DNA of 64,000 nt from positions 186,001-250,000 of the forward strand of contig BDIU01000118.1 of assembly GCA_002118135.1 (NCBI GenBank), in the 5' to 3' direction. The stretch's first letter is position 1; the number at the start of each line of letters is the position of its first letter. The DNA comes from Trebouxia sp. TZW2008. Its lineage: Eukaryota; Chlorophyta; Trebouxiophyceae; Trebouxiales; Trebouxiaceae. Below, one piece after another: positions 44,901 to 54,007 of the stretch. Below the pieces are notes generated by a model. That model searched no databases. It was not told where the DNA came from and worked only from the letters and a program-made list of their open reading frames with translations. A program made the translations under genes and the position numbers.

Positions 44901-45612
44901 GGAAACAAAGGCTCCTGTCATGGCGTCAGTCCATGCCAGTCTCCTTTTCTTTCTTTACAGCAAGCACTTGTTACCTGTGGTTACGGTACAGTAAACTCTC
45001 TTTGTAAGGACACTCGATGTAAGGACAATCTTGATGTAAGGACACCGCCATTGGTAACCAATCACTGCATTCTGACTGCACTGGTCCCTGTGAGTAAGGA
45101 CAATTTGATGTAAGGACAAGTTTCTTGGTTATCAAAGCAGTCATTACAAAGAGAATTTACTGTAGTTGTGTCATTTGCAGGTGGCAGCAATGGTTGCTGT
45201 GAGTGCGACGACGCTTGGCTGCCTCATGTTTCTTGATGACAACAACATAGTCAGCCCAGCAGGTGTCAGCACGATTGCTGTCCTGCTACTGATCCTCAAC
45301 ATTGCCTTTCTGGTTGCTGTGGCCTGGTTGACTGTCAAGTATGGAGCCAAATACATTCAAGCTTTTGCAAGACAGGGCAAGCGTCTTGTCACGGCATGCC
45401 GTGCAATAATGACAGCATCAGTGAAACTGGTCATTGGAATTGCTGCGAGCTCCTCTGTCAAGGCACCTTGTCAGCAGCCATCAGAAAATGGATACTGGGC
45501 AGGCAATGATGGCAATCAGGCAACAGCGCAGACACATGTGTCGATTCAGGATTCAATTGTTGCAGTTGACAGTGTGCAGTTCAAGGCCGATTGGCTCTTG
45601 GAACAATCTTGA
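31337..45612 (+). CDS. Giant beta-helix / Cys-rich / multi-TM surface protein (5' end unresolved)
   Basis: Sixteen exons join in phase: about 31337-31868, 32034-33720, 34603-34829, 35363-35603, 36988-37127, 38615-38823, 39139-39423, 40228-40406, 40817-40964 (or from 40802), 41113-41453, 42024-42279, 42620-42698, 42991-43055, 43228-43289, 44161-44347 and 45181-45612, giving about 1,690 aa. Exons 2-4 encode repeated beta-helix strands of the Pmp/right-handed type (CNFTNNVATDDGGAL, TFINNTN..NGGAV, FEGNRANSGGALL), dense in N-glycosylation sequons. Exons 7-8 are Cys-rich (CPANANCSGGAAF; CQEGYYGPLCSLCTL). From exon 9 there are about eight or nine TM helices (TIILAYIASTLLVMLWLAF; VPLLVLLLMLLLQIIW; LTIMLVILLLGTVASAYL; STIAVLLLILNIAFLVAVAW), then a ~90-residue cytoplasmic-type tail. 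This order (extracellular beta-helix, GCC-like Cys region, polytopic membrane domain) is shared by large algal and protist surface proteins. A function in sensing or adhesion is inference. The intron after exon 9 appears to be GC-AG. No ATG opens exon 1, so an upstream exon is likely. Many introns carry decayed copies of the neighbouring exon. Confidence 0.75.
33709..33905. repeat. Duplicated exon 2 end plus donor
   Basis: The exon 2 / intron boundary at 33709-33745 (actggcaaccggtaatgctt and on) recurs at about 33868-33905 (actggcacccggtaatgcct). The second copy lies inside the interspersed inverted-repeat element, between its arms, so the element appears to have duplicated or captured the splice donor region. 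Confidence 0.6.
33755..34046. mobile_element. Inverted-repeat (foldback/MITE-like) element, ~290 bp
   Basis: About 90 bp at 33755-33837 are repeated in inverse orientation at about 33951-34046 (roughly 80 percent identical by eye). The longest exact core is gggcctgctgagcctgtcta followed by gcac. The two arms flank about 110 bp. A single arm recurs at 22980-23068 in a SufD intron, so this is a dispersed family. It lies in intron 2 of the giant gene. No coding capacity and no certain target-site duplication were seen. Confidence 0.7.
34218..35160 (+). repeat. Five-copy exon-3 duplication cluster in the giant gene
   Basis: Copies of exon 3 or part of it begin at about 34218 (A), 34405 (B), 34603 (C, the intact exon), 34894 (D, 3' half only) and 35065 (E, 3' half only). 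A and B reproduce the 5' half, GAVHIV.. to ..NSTISGNSAKL, with period about 190 bp. B keeps a good acceptor but no donor. D reads MLNSNASKQDSAYGFGGALA, and E has a TAA and loss of frame. CT-rich spacers (cttcttcttc) separate the later copies. Only C has both splice sites in the right phases (1-nt start, phase 1 end). Confidence 0.8.
35226..35320 (+). pseudogene. Decayed copy of giant-gene exon 4
   Basis: The stretch after tgtattgcag repeats the start of exon 4 (35363): ctggcagccccagaatgaat and on, period about 137 bp. In the frame used by exon 4 it meets TGA after WQPQNE, where exon 4 reads WQPQNEWMWADLEP. It is therefore a broken copy upstream of the functional exon. Confidence 0.85.
36058..37127 (+). 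repeat. Six-copy tandem duplication of giant-gene exon 5
   Basis: Copies begin after tgcag-like acceptors at about 36058, 36201, 36384, 36566, 36775 and 36988 (periods about 143-213 bp). The last copy is the intact exon (YGSVMAYPAAGIYLDGPQDL). Copy 1 has lost a base after GTCATGG. Copy 2 has an insertion (ttcttaagatgg). Copy 3 has lost a base after CTGAA. Copies 4 and 5 end in TGA where the exon reads SGWVT. Each unit also carries the following intron segment (cacctcagctggtgagttga), so exon plus intron flank was duplicated. Confidence 0.9.
37141..37245. repeat. 14-bp minisatellite
   Basis: Five to six tandem copies of a unit close to catgagtcacaggg lie just inside intron 5 of the giant gene. 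Confidence 0.85.
37421..37494 (-). other. tRNA-like remnant
   Basis: Read on the minus strand, cagctggttaacgcttct resembles a tRNA A box / D arm, and agttcgaatcc a B box / T arm, followed by gactcaatccca resembling an acceptor 3' strand. The anticodon stem does not pair and no matching 5' acceptor strand is present, so it is not a working tRNA. It may be a tRNA pseudogene or the head of a tRNA-derived SINE. Confidence 0.4.
37478..37534. repeat. Imperfect 21-bp inverted repeat
   Basis: ccagctgcatcttttttgcc (37478 on) pairs with its near-complement ending at 37534 (tggcaaaaaagacttagctg), with about three mismatches and a 15-base loop. It abuts the tRNA-like remnant. Confidence 0.7.
37872..38823 (+). 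repeat. Six-copy tandem duplication of giant-gene exon 6
   Basis: Copies start at about 37872, 38070, 38242, 38340, 38440 and 38615, each after a ctgtctgttgcag/tag-type acceptor. All share gtcaagtacatcaggtcaaa and, in the longer copies, agcatgcctgg..cctgccaatgcaactgctc. The last copy alone continues through NISDMLLVAEPHVYNLSVRL to a donor in phase. Copy 3 has a TAA at the second codon, copy 5 has lost the frame near gtgtattg, and copy 1 remains open. Confidence 0.88.
38837..38968. repeat. Tetranucleotide microsatellite (ctgc/ctgt/ccgt)n
   Basis: About 130 bp of variant CTGC, CTGT and CCGT tetranucleotides occur in the intron after exon 6. It produces long spurious open frames on both strands. 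Confidence 0.95.
40036..40175 (+). pseudogene. Decayed copy of giant-gene exon 8
   Basis: After tgtgcag this segment repeats exon 8 (40228) with period about 192 bp: ccgtggatgccgatgctcca versus ccatggacgcagatgatccc. It encodes the same EGYYGPRCSLCTLQ block but lacks the exon's last ~50 bases and donor. Confidence 0.85.
41460..41632 (+). pseudogene. Partial decayed copy of giant-gene exon 10 (3' half)
   Basis: Starting ctctttctcaacagtcatca, this segment follows the intact exon 10 end (ctttctcaacagtcacaaat at about 41310) and repeats its Leu-rich TM stretch (gctgctggtgctgctgctga) with a GCTGCTGAT expansion. It ends ttatctggtgagcaa, so the donor is retained while the exon's 5' half is missing. 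Confidence 0.75.
43349..43450 (+). pseudogene. Decayed copy of giant-gene exon 14
   Basis: This repeats 43210-43289 (cagagatgcacactccagca and on) with period about 160 bp. At the position where exon 14 starts CGG GCA GAG ATG, the copy reads TGA GCA GAG ATG, so it would introduce a stop. This identifies the upstream copy as the working exon. Confidence 0.8.
43686..43749. repeat. Pentanucleotide microsatellite (ttcct)n
   Basis: About 13 perfect copies of TTCCT lie in the intron between exons 14 and 15 of the giant gene. Confidence 0.97.
43752..44650 (+). repeat. Six-copy duplication cluster around giant-gene exon 15
   Basis: Copies of exon 15 or part of it begin near 43752, 43890, 44021, 44161 (intact), 44389 (3' two thirds) and 44552 (3' two thirds). 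The first three repeat cgctttt..gggag..gtgctggtgcag and tctttg..ctccctggatgc. The second has lost bases around cttggtgcaaatt, and the third has TAG in FWESV and TAA before cagctgcc. The last two repeat ttctaccagctgactatcat to cagtgcatacag with donors retained. Confidence 0.85.
44987..45164. mobile_element. pogo/Tc1-like MITE, ~175 bp
   Basis: The left terminus tacagtaaactctctttgta is mirrored at the right end (cattacaaagagaatttact followed by gta), giving terminal inverted repeats of about 23 bp with about 20 matches, flanked by TA as expected of Tc1/mariner/pogo insertions. Subterminal gatgtaaggaca motifs repeat inside. The internal stretch ccaatcactgcattctgact has a counterpart in the element at 50113-50242. 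It lies in the last intron of the giant gene, and no coding capacity is present. Confidence 0.75.
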
Positions 45613-46452
45613 TTGCAAGCTCCATCTTAGTTGGAATGCAACTTGTTCGTTGAGATGACATTTCATTGTGGTAACAGCAGCACAGCCTGATCTAAATAGT
45701 TAAGAACCTCGACCAAATGGGTGCAATGTCTCAAATGCTCATGCTCATACATCCTGGCTTGAAGTCGTCATGCATATTTCAGATGCATCTTCTGTCAGGG
45801 TGTGCCAATGCAGTGAGTATGCGTTAGGGTTTGCCACTGGACTATATGCATTGCGACCAGCTGCTGCTTGCTAAGACTTGACTAGGCTTGAGCGTGAGCC
45901 TGCGATAGTTGAGCTACTGGTTGGTGCCTTCCAGCATCAAACCAACGGTTGTTCCTTGTAAATTCCTTCACCTACAACATTATGATGAAGCCATTTCGAA
46001 CACTCTTAAGCTGACGGCAGACCTCAGCACAGACCAGAGCACAACTAGCCCATGCAGCTTATGTGCAATCATGCCAACATTGAATCAGTATCAAAGTTTG
46101 TCACAAACATGTCTTCTTGAATTGCATCACTTCTGATGATGATCAGCACATGCCGTGATGATCTACTTTGTGATGCAAAACAATGGACAAGTCGTTGACA
46201 CTGTCTGATGTTGCTGACTTGAAGGCACTGCATACACTGCATTTTCATGGCACGCATGTCACTGATGAAGTACTACACTAGCAACTAGATGCCCAAGTGA
46301 CCTCTGAGTCTCAAGCACTCCACTCCTGCATCGAAGAAGAAGTTGAACTAGCCTTACTGAGGCTGACGACTGCATGACCTAGTTGTTGACATTTGCACTC
46401 GTTCCGCGCTTCGGTCGACGCTGGCTGCACTCGTGACTTTGCTATTTCTGCG
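45613..46452. promoter_or_regulatory. Intergenic region between giant gene and SR protein gene
   Basis: This contains the 3' UTR of the giant gene and the promoter/5' UTR of the SR gene. Nothing else recognisable was seen. Confidence 0.45.
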
Positions 46453-47980
46453 ATGTCCCGTGGCTACAACGATAGGTCACGCGAGCGGGTATCGCTATTA
46501 GTGAGAAATCTTCCTCTGGACGCCAGGTAAAGATCGTGTCGACTTGTCTAAGCCTGTGTGCGTCAAAGCTGACTTACAAGACTATAACTTGCTTTGCGTT
46601 GTGAGCACAGGGCAGATGAGGTGCGGGAGAAGTTTGAGCGCTTCGGGGAGATCCGCGACGTCTACCTTCCAAGGGATTATTACACAGGGTACGAGATCAC
46701 GCCTGGCAGTGAGCTCTTCATGGCATATAAGAAAGATTACAAGCAAGTTCAGTTGCCGAACATTTGAGCAAGATCAAGCCTGAGTTATCAAAGAGGAAGG
46801 TTGCAAGCCTTAGAGCACAAGCCTCAAGTACTGATAGAGACCAAGAGTCTCAAGTCTTCATTGAGTGTTAGAGTTTCCAGCAAGACTATGATGGCTTCAA
46901 GCTGCTCTTACTGCCCAAGCCAGCATATGCAATGTGCACACCAGGCTGTGGCGGTACGTGACTGGGCATGCTCATGTGACTGCAGCCCTTGCTGACTCAC
47001 AAAAGAGCATTGCATCCACATCATGACAGCCGTGACCATCTTGTAGACGGCGTTAGCAAGCAAGCTGCTGTCCAGACTATGTCCAGCAAAGTAATGCATT
47101 GCACTTTGGGACAACGGTTTGATCAAATCATTGCTCTGCAGGCGTTCCAGAGGCTTTGGCTTCGTAGAGTACCGCGATCCACGTGACGCTGATGATGCTA
47201 TGTACAGAATGGACGGCTCCAACGTCGGAGGCAGAGACATCACTGTAAGTTGCTTATGCCCTTCGTGCAGCTTTGTTTGACCAGGCGTCAGCATAAGCAC
47301 CAAATCTGGCACAGGCTCTGATATGCACACCTCTCAATGCTTTATTGCATGCAGGTGGTTCAGTCAAAAGAAGCCAGGAAGACCCCTAGAGAGATGATGC
47401 ACAGAGATGGTGAGTATATGTCACGCTCAATTCCTTGTGCAGCGTATACGTGGATAAATCCACACAGCTTGCATGCACAATCTGTGGCTGCCCTGGTTGT
47501 TACTTGCCTCAATGACTTTGTAAACAGCTCCTTTGATCATCACCGCAACGTATGATCGAGCAGTTTTTGCTTGGGTCTGAACTCACAATGTAGCAGCAGC
47601 TAGCATACTGCATCTCCTACCATGCTGCTCATCCTCACTATCAAAGGCCAATAGTGACCCTGAGACTCAGACAACAGCAGCTTCTGATTCGCGCACTGTT
47701 GCTTGCAGGTCCGCCTCCCAGGGGCGGTGGAGGTGGTGGTGGTGGGGGTCGCTACAGGTCCAGGTCTCCTCCCCGTCACAGCAGGCGCCGCAGCTACAGC
47801 CGCAGCAGGACGCCCCCCAGGCGCAGCCGCGGCAGAAGCTACAGCCGCAGCCCAGCCAGATCTGCCAGCAGAAGTGCGTCCCCCAGGCGCAGCCCTGCCC
47901 GCTCTGCCAGCAGATCACCAGCAAGGTCAGCAGCCATGTTTGCTCCGGCTACACCAAGCATGTCTGTGGCGCCATTGTGA
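46453..47980 (+). CDS. SR-family splicing factor, SC35/SCL-like (one RRM plus RS tail)
   Basis: Five exons join in phase: 46453-46526, 46611-46688, 47142-47244, 47355-47409 and 47709-47980, giving 193 aa. A single RRM spans about residues 14-93, with RNP2 (LLVRNL) and RNP1 (RGFGFVEY). It is followed by a basic hinge (SKEARKTPREMMHRDG), a run of nine Gly, and an RS-rich tail (RYRSRSPPRHSRRRSYSRSR and on). Such proteins bind exonic enhancers and recruit U1/U2AF during spliceosome assembly in nuclear speckles, and are regulated by phosphorylation of the RS tail. The short basic N-terminal extension and the spacing fit the plant/algal SCL or SC35 type. The tail also has a non-RS end, AAMFAPATPSMSVAPL. 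Confidence 0.9.
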
Positions 47981-48902
47981 TTGCCTTGCACAACAACTGC
48001 TCTGGGTATAAGACAAGATTCTTGTATTGATTTGCCCTTACTCAGAAATACTGTCAGCATGCAGTGACCAGTTCCTGGTTGCAGTGTCATTCCAAAAGCA
48101 TGCCCTTTTGTTGACGGAGAACTCACTGTAAATGTGCAGGCTTGTTTGCATGAGCTGTGCTCAGCGTGCGTGTGGCATCATGTGTTCAGGCTTGTCTGTA
48201 TCGTCTGTACTTGAATTCAGTGTGTTACTGCATGTTCACGCTTTTTGGCATTGCCTGCCCTAAGCGCGCTATGGCACCCCATGTTTAGGCTTGTCTGCTT
48301 TGGCTGTATGTACACCATGTAGCATTTAGCCATTCACATTCACGTGCAATGCCTGCACCCAGCGTCTGTCTATCGCCATACATGTCCAGGCTTGCTCGCA
48401 ACGGCAGCATTCAGTGGGTACTGGCATTACACGTGAATTTTGGCTTATTTGTCCTGAAGCCGTCGCAATGAATGTCATTGACTGCTCACTGGCTTTGGTG
48501 TTATGTACAGGGAAGTCAATGGGTCCCCACGTGGCAGCCCACCCAGAAGTGTCTCCAGATCTCCCATGCGTGATTGATCCTCCAGTATTGTGCCCATGCA
48601 GCAAGCGTACTAGTCATATCGTTGTCGTGTAGTCCTGTTTGTGTCAAAGGTTTGTGGTGCCTTACCTGCATGAACTTTCAAGCGTACAGCTGACTGGCTG
48701 AGCCAATTCAGGGATTATTACTGTGAGTACCAAGCATATCTGCTGCTAATGTGCATAAAGATCTTATGCAAGAAAGCTAGCCAACCACCTTTGCCTGGAT
48801 GACTGCCGTAACAGTGCGCCAACAGTTGGTGAACGCACTGACTTAGAGACAAGATGTCTTGTGAAAGATGCTTTGGCAATTGATCTCAGTATCAGCACTT
48901 CA
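47981..48902. other. Convergent intergenic region
   Basis: The 3' UTRs of the SR gene and of uracil-DNA glycosylase face each other. A tgtaa (about 48128), the usual green-algal polyadenylation signal type, lies about 150 bases after the SR stop. Around 48150-48300 there are loose repeats of 'aggcttgtctg'. Confidence 0.45.
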
Positions 48903-51057
48903 TCACGTTGTGTCGTGATCATTGTCTATTTGCCAGTCTATCGGGGCCAGGCCATGATCTTGCAAGTAGGCATTGGTTTTGGAAAAGTGCTTGCAACCAA
49001 AGAAGCCCTGCAGAAGACCACAAAAAGCGGTCATCAAATGCAGATTGCACTTGTATGACCAAGCGAGGATGGTCACTTGGCAGCAGCCGACAGCCACTAA
49101 CATCAAGCTGCTCTAAAACACTGTGCACCCAGTTAGATTGTAAGTGATGTGTTGCATGATGCCAGCAAGCAACATCAACGATATCTTCTGACCCAAGATT
49201 ATGGAGATGGCATGCTTCAGATCTGGCAGAGCCTCAATGCATATGGCCAAAGCAACTGTAGCAAACCTCACCCTGTTTGCTGAAAGGCCAGAAGGATGAG
49301 CTGCTGTCAGCACATGATGCCGCGCTCTGTCAACACCTTTTGCCTTGTTCTCTGCACTTTTGCCCCAGAGCAGGAATACAACATTCTTCTTTTTCCTGTT
49401 GATGGCTCCAATAGCAGCGTCTGTGAATTGCTCCCAACCTTGCTTGGCATGTGAGTTTGCCTGATGTGCTCTGACAGTCAGGCACACGTTGAGCAGCAAC
49501 ACACCTTGCTTGGCCCACTGCATCAGCAGCAACCGATCAGCTCCAAGACACAGCAGGCAAAGCATGCTTCCAAGCAGCTGCAATGCTCAAACTTGGTGTG
49601 CGACCGCAATCTACATACCCAATTGACTCCACTGTGGTACAGGTGCAGGTCAATCAGGGATCTGTTGTCTTGACACAGGCAGCAGGCTATGCATCCTGCA
49701 TGTGTCAGATGAGCCAAAGTGCTTTTGTACAAGGTAAAAGGCTTCAAAAGCAACAGCATCAACAAGGACAAGTAACATCACATGATACATTTGCAGCTTC
49801 GCTGAAGTGCACGCTCTGTGCAGCTCACCTTGACCAAGCTGCCATGCTTTGGCACTGTGCATCCACAATCAGTTGAAATCTCCCTATACATGTTTTTGAG
49901 ACTGGACGGCACAGGCTGGCCAGCTGGCACAGAGAAGCTGAGACCTGCAGGCAGCTACGTCCCAGCCTGTTGTGTTTCAGGAACTGTGCAAAGCGAGCCT
50001 GTTGCTTACCCATGGCTTGGTTCACATTGTGATATGGGTCTTGTCCCAGAATGACAACCTTGATGTCATCAAAGGGACATGTGTTGAAGGCCCTGCACAG
50101 CCAATGCAGATTTACAGTGAACTCTCTTAACGACGAATGCTTTGATTCCCTCCTTATACGTGTCCTTATGGAAAGGTGCCATTGCAGTCAGAACACAGTG
50201 ATTGGTCCACAATTGCATTGTCGTTACAAGCAGCAATTCTGTACTTGTTGGACCTGGTGAGGCGTGCAAGAATCATGGCTGTCAGTATGACAAGGGCCAA
50301 GCTGATCACCTGAAGATCATTGGCGGGGGCGGGAAAATCTGCTGGCTAGCCCATTCCCCCTTGATGAACTTCTCAAGCTTGTGAAAGTAAGGTTTTTGAA
50401 ATTCGTCTGCCAAATAAGGCTTCCAGCTGTTATCATCCAGCAGCTCAGACAGGTGAGGTGACGACCCAGCAGCAGCAGGTGCCACCGCTGCAACTGCTGT
50501 GACTCGGCCTGGCCTACAGCATGTTGTTGGTCAGGCGCTGAATGTTGCGTGGCCTGTTGCCACGATGGCAGTGTTGTGAACTTGATTGCAACTCATGTAA
50601 TTTATGGAAGTTGTCTATACTGGGACAGTTGAAGTGTCAGCAACCATATAGAGGTCTGTGAGCTCTGATGCATGCAGCGTCAAGTTTGCATCGGACACAT
50701 TCGACTCAGACATACCCTGGTCCTCCGCTGATCTTGACCTCTGTGACTGATGCTGTTGGACCATTTGACGCGTCTGTGACACGTTGAGCAGCTTGTTGGA
50801 CGTCATTCATGCCATTCTGAAGCGACTTCATGCCAGGGCCTGCCGAGGCTGTCGTGGGCTGCTGCCTTTGGGCTGTCGTCTCGTCAACGCGAGCAGCGGA
50901 AACAGTAATCGCAGCCTGTGCAACGGCGAATCTACTTAAGTGGGTATGTAGCACGGTGTCCGTAAGAGAAGTTTGATCACTGCCATACCTTTTTAGTTGC
51001 GGAGGCATCCGAAGAGGGACCTGGCGCGGGACGCTTTTTCACAAGAAACTTGTCCAT
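48903..51057 (-). CDS. UNG: Uracil-DNA glycosylase (family 1 UNG)
   Basis: Seven exons on the minus strand join in phase: 51057-50989, 50915-50716, 50513-50310, 50092-50010, 49944-49829, 49517-49272 and 49007-48903, giving about 340 aa. Exon 3 carries the [15 protein letters not shown] helix. Exon 4 carries the water-activating loop [15 protein letters not shown] (catalytic Asp and the DPYH tetrad). Exon 5 has LSFSVP, exon 6 has [17 protein letters not shown] and the minor-groove/leucine intercalation loop HPSGLSA, and exon 7 has [12 protein letters not shown] and PIDWQ. The enzyme removes uracil from DNA to start base-excision repair. The N-terminus [10 protein letters not shown] looks like a compact PCNA- or RPA-interacting or nuclear-type tail followed by about 90 disordered residues. 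A longer upstream frame exists, but this ATG gives the family-like start. Confidence 0.95.
50113..50242. mobile_element. Second copy of the pogo/Tc1-like MITE (diverged)
   Basis: It starts tacagtgaactctcttaacg and ends cgttacaagcagcaattctg followed by ta, which is an imperfect inverted terminus. Its internal sequence (gcagtcagaacacagtgatt) is the reverse complement of part of the element at 44987-45164 (ccaatcactgcattctgact). It lies in an intron of UNG, between exons 3 and 4. Confidence 0.65.
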
Positions 51058-51624
51058 CGCAGCAGCCTTCCCCAAGTATCTGCGTCGATCGAGCAAGCCG
51101 GATGCCCCGACAAAACGTGAACCCCGATGTGCGCCAGAAGTTGTGTCGCAAAGACTCCTTGACCAGCCCGCTAGCATACAGACCAACAAGACTTTCACGA
51201 ACGCTGGCTTTGATTTGCAAATAAACTGCTTTTGCGGACGAAGTCGTGCGCAAAAGTAGAGCGTTCGACTCGAGTCCAGGCTCAGAGTCGTGCTTGTGGC
51301 AAAACAGGAGGCGAAGCGGCGAACAACAAAAGCCCTAGTCAGGGCTGTTGCCAGGGCGGTTGTAAAAGACAAGGAAAGCAGGGCGTACACATGCCAGGTG
51401 GTGTTGCGACAAACAGTCTGCTCATGCGCCTGACCGCACGCTGACTGTCCACCTTGAGTCAGACTGCTCCCGCAACTGTACTTTTGCAAAGCTCGTGACA
51501 GGACTTGCGGTGCCGCTGAACGCCAACTCGGTCTCCAGAACTCGTTTAAGTTTGACCTCGCTTCCAGTTGTGAGCGAGGCATGCGAACGCGTGCATGCTG
51601 TACGTAGCATGCGGCGCATAGCTC
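51058..51624. promoter_or_regulatory. Divergent region between UNG and the START-like gene
   Basis: About 570 bp contain both promoters and 5' UTRs. A minus-strand frame continuous with UNG exon 1 is open up to 51582, but nothing in it resembles a domain or a clear targeting sequence. Confidence 0.45.
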
Positions 51625-53366
51625 ATGGACGCGGCAATGGGAGACAGCAGCGACGAGGAGTAAGCTGCTCTAACGCTAGCGCTTTGTCAACCCGTGCCCT
51701 CCACTGTCTGACCCGTTTATGGTGATCACAAACACATGCTTGCTGCAGGCACTCTGGGCAGGACAAAGGCATGCATGCCGTCATGACATATCGCAAGGTG
51801 AATGCCAAGCTCAGCCTGACTGAACACCAAGGCAGTGCTCAGCTTTGCTCAACCATAAAAGTGCTGGGCAACATGTTTTGTATGTAATATGCATGCAGCA
51901 ATGCAACTTTTCAGCACATTTGGGGCATTCGGAGCAGATCTTGCAATGACATGCTTGTTTTGGCGCATGACAGCTTGCAGTTCAAGCTTGATTTTGGCTA
52001 CTTTGCATGTGGTCCTGTTTGAAACCACAGTTGCCATGTTGCAATGCATGAGGACATCTCCTGTTGTAGCCTAGACTCACGGCAGCGTTACACTGATTCA
52101 CGCAGGGGCGAACATATACAATTGAGTCCAAAATCAACTGCTTTGCCAAAAAGGACACTGTGTTAGATGTGCTAACTGACTACCCAAGTCATCCCAAAAT
52201 CTTCTCCAGCATAGTCTCGTCAGAAGTCATTGCCAGCAGACAGGATGAAACAGATGTGTTGCAGGTGATGCAGTGCAATTGCATGTGCTATGTGCATGTG
52301 TTGCGTGCACGTGCATGTGTTATGTGCAGTGTGCAATTGCATGTGTTGTGTGCATATGCACATGTGTTATTCCCTGCCAATGAGCCAAACTTGCCTCTGC
52401 AGGAGGGTCAGTGGAGCATTTTGTGGCTCTCAGGCCGCTTCAAGACCATCATGCGAATGAGGGAGGATTTTCCTCGCAACAGCATCATCTCCAAAAGCTT
52501 GAAATCCACAGTGTTTCATCAACATGATGGGCAATGGCAGGTACTGCTAATCAATTGGACAGTGCCAGTACTGCTTGACTTGCATTCATTGACATCTTCG
52601 ACACATCATCATCATTTGTGAAGTGACTTACGTGTGCAACACAGGTGACACCACGTGCTAATGGCGGCTGCCGCATATCACATGTTGCCACCTCAAAGCT
52701 GAAAGGGCGCTTGCCCCCTGGACTTGGTGAGCTGCAGAAGCTGCAATCCATTTTGTCTTGCACAGCAATTGCCCAATGGTCGCACAGAATTGGCACTCAG
52801 GCAAGGTGCTTTTTGTAAAAGAGGGTGCAGAAAACGTTTCCTAACATACGACCCTGTGATGCATTGCATCCAAGGCGGTAGAGTATGCTGTTGATTGTCT
52901 TGACTGGCATGGGCATGACGTTAGGCTTGCAGTCTGTGCGTGAGTTGATAACAAATGGTTACACTATCCAGCACGTGTGTGAGGTGTGTGTGGCTCAAGT
53001 CCTATCCTGCCAGGCTGGCTTGTTCTGGGCGTCACGACAAGGACGGTTGATGTGCAACATGCAAAAGTCAGACAAAACAATGTCATGCCATATCTTTCTA
53101 GGTCAACCCCGTGGGTTTGGACCCTTGCCTGACCAAACAGCATGATTTTGGCCAATTTATGGTCTGTCTACATGTGTGTTGAATGTCCACAGACTGTATG
53201 ACATGCAGGCAAGTTTCTGGCCGGCAGCTTCCTGTCAGAGGAGAACAAAATCATGATTGAACTAAGAGACGCTGCCGAAGAGCGAGCAAGAAATGAAAAG
53301 TCAAAGCAACAACATAAACAGCCACCTTTTGCTTGGCTGTTGACACCAACGCGACTCAGATGGTGA
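51625..53366 (+). CDS. START-like / polyketide-cyclase (SRPBCC superfamily) protein
   Basis: Six exons join in phase: 51625-51659, 51749-51797, 52106-52264, 52403-52540, 52645-52726 and 53209-53366, giving 206 aa. After a short acidic start (MDAAMGDSSDEE), the segment INCFAKKDTVLDVLTDYPSH is the typical first helix of a SRPBCC lipid/aromatic-binding fold. It is followed by beta-strand stretches and a C-terminal helix (FLSEENKIMIELRDAAEERA) with a Lys/Gln-rich end. Proteins of this type bind hydrophobic ligands or act as coenzyme Q-binding COQ10-like chaperones. The ligand here cannot be told. No transit peptide is apparent. Six small exons make the gene easy to miss. Confidence 0.65.
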
Positions 53367-54007
53367 TGTGCAGCTGACAGCATGCTTGAATCCATTGTTA
53401 ACAGCTGCAAATGGTGTCATCTGATAGTGCTGTGCTCAGAAGAGCTTGTTTGTGTGCTGTGCCATAATTGGCAGGGTCATACTCCTCAGCTGGTCATCGC
53501 TTGGAAGGACTTGGTTCCTCAGTTAGTCATGGTAGTGTGCATGCATGCTTCCCAAATTGAGTATGTCAAAATTGCATATTGTTCAGTATATTTCGTTTGT
53601 CATCTCAGCTTGTGACAAGGTGTTGATGCCAGCTTTCAAGCCATTCAAGTGTTGACAAAAGGGCACCAAATGCATGAAGTTTTGGAGATGCATTGCAGGC
53701 AGAGCTTTTTCTGCCCAAAGTTCAAACAAATCAGCTTTTGATCATCATGTTGACTTGCATCATGTTGACTTGCATCATGTTGACTTGCTATCTGTCCAGG
53801 CATGTTACATTCTGAACGTCAGCTACACTATATAAACGGTGTTGACACATTACTTGCCGTACTGGCTTTATCTGCGACTACACGTGATTAACAACTTTAT
53901 CTTTGTAGCATGCTTGTCGACTTTCAGTTCATGCATACATCTATAATAATGTCGTAAAGCAGGAAGAATCAAGAACAGTAAAAACTGAATCTGCTATATT
54001 GGGAGCA
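53367..54007. other. Convergent intergenic region with short 15-bp repeat
   Basis: This holds the 3' UTRs of the START-like gene and the B3 gene. At about 53736-53787 a 15-bp unit (atcatgttgacttgc) occurs about three and a half times in tandem. No gene was found. Confidence 0.6.
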
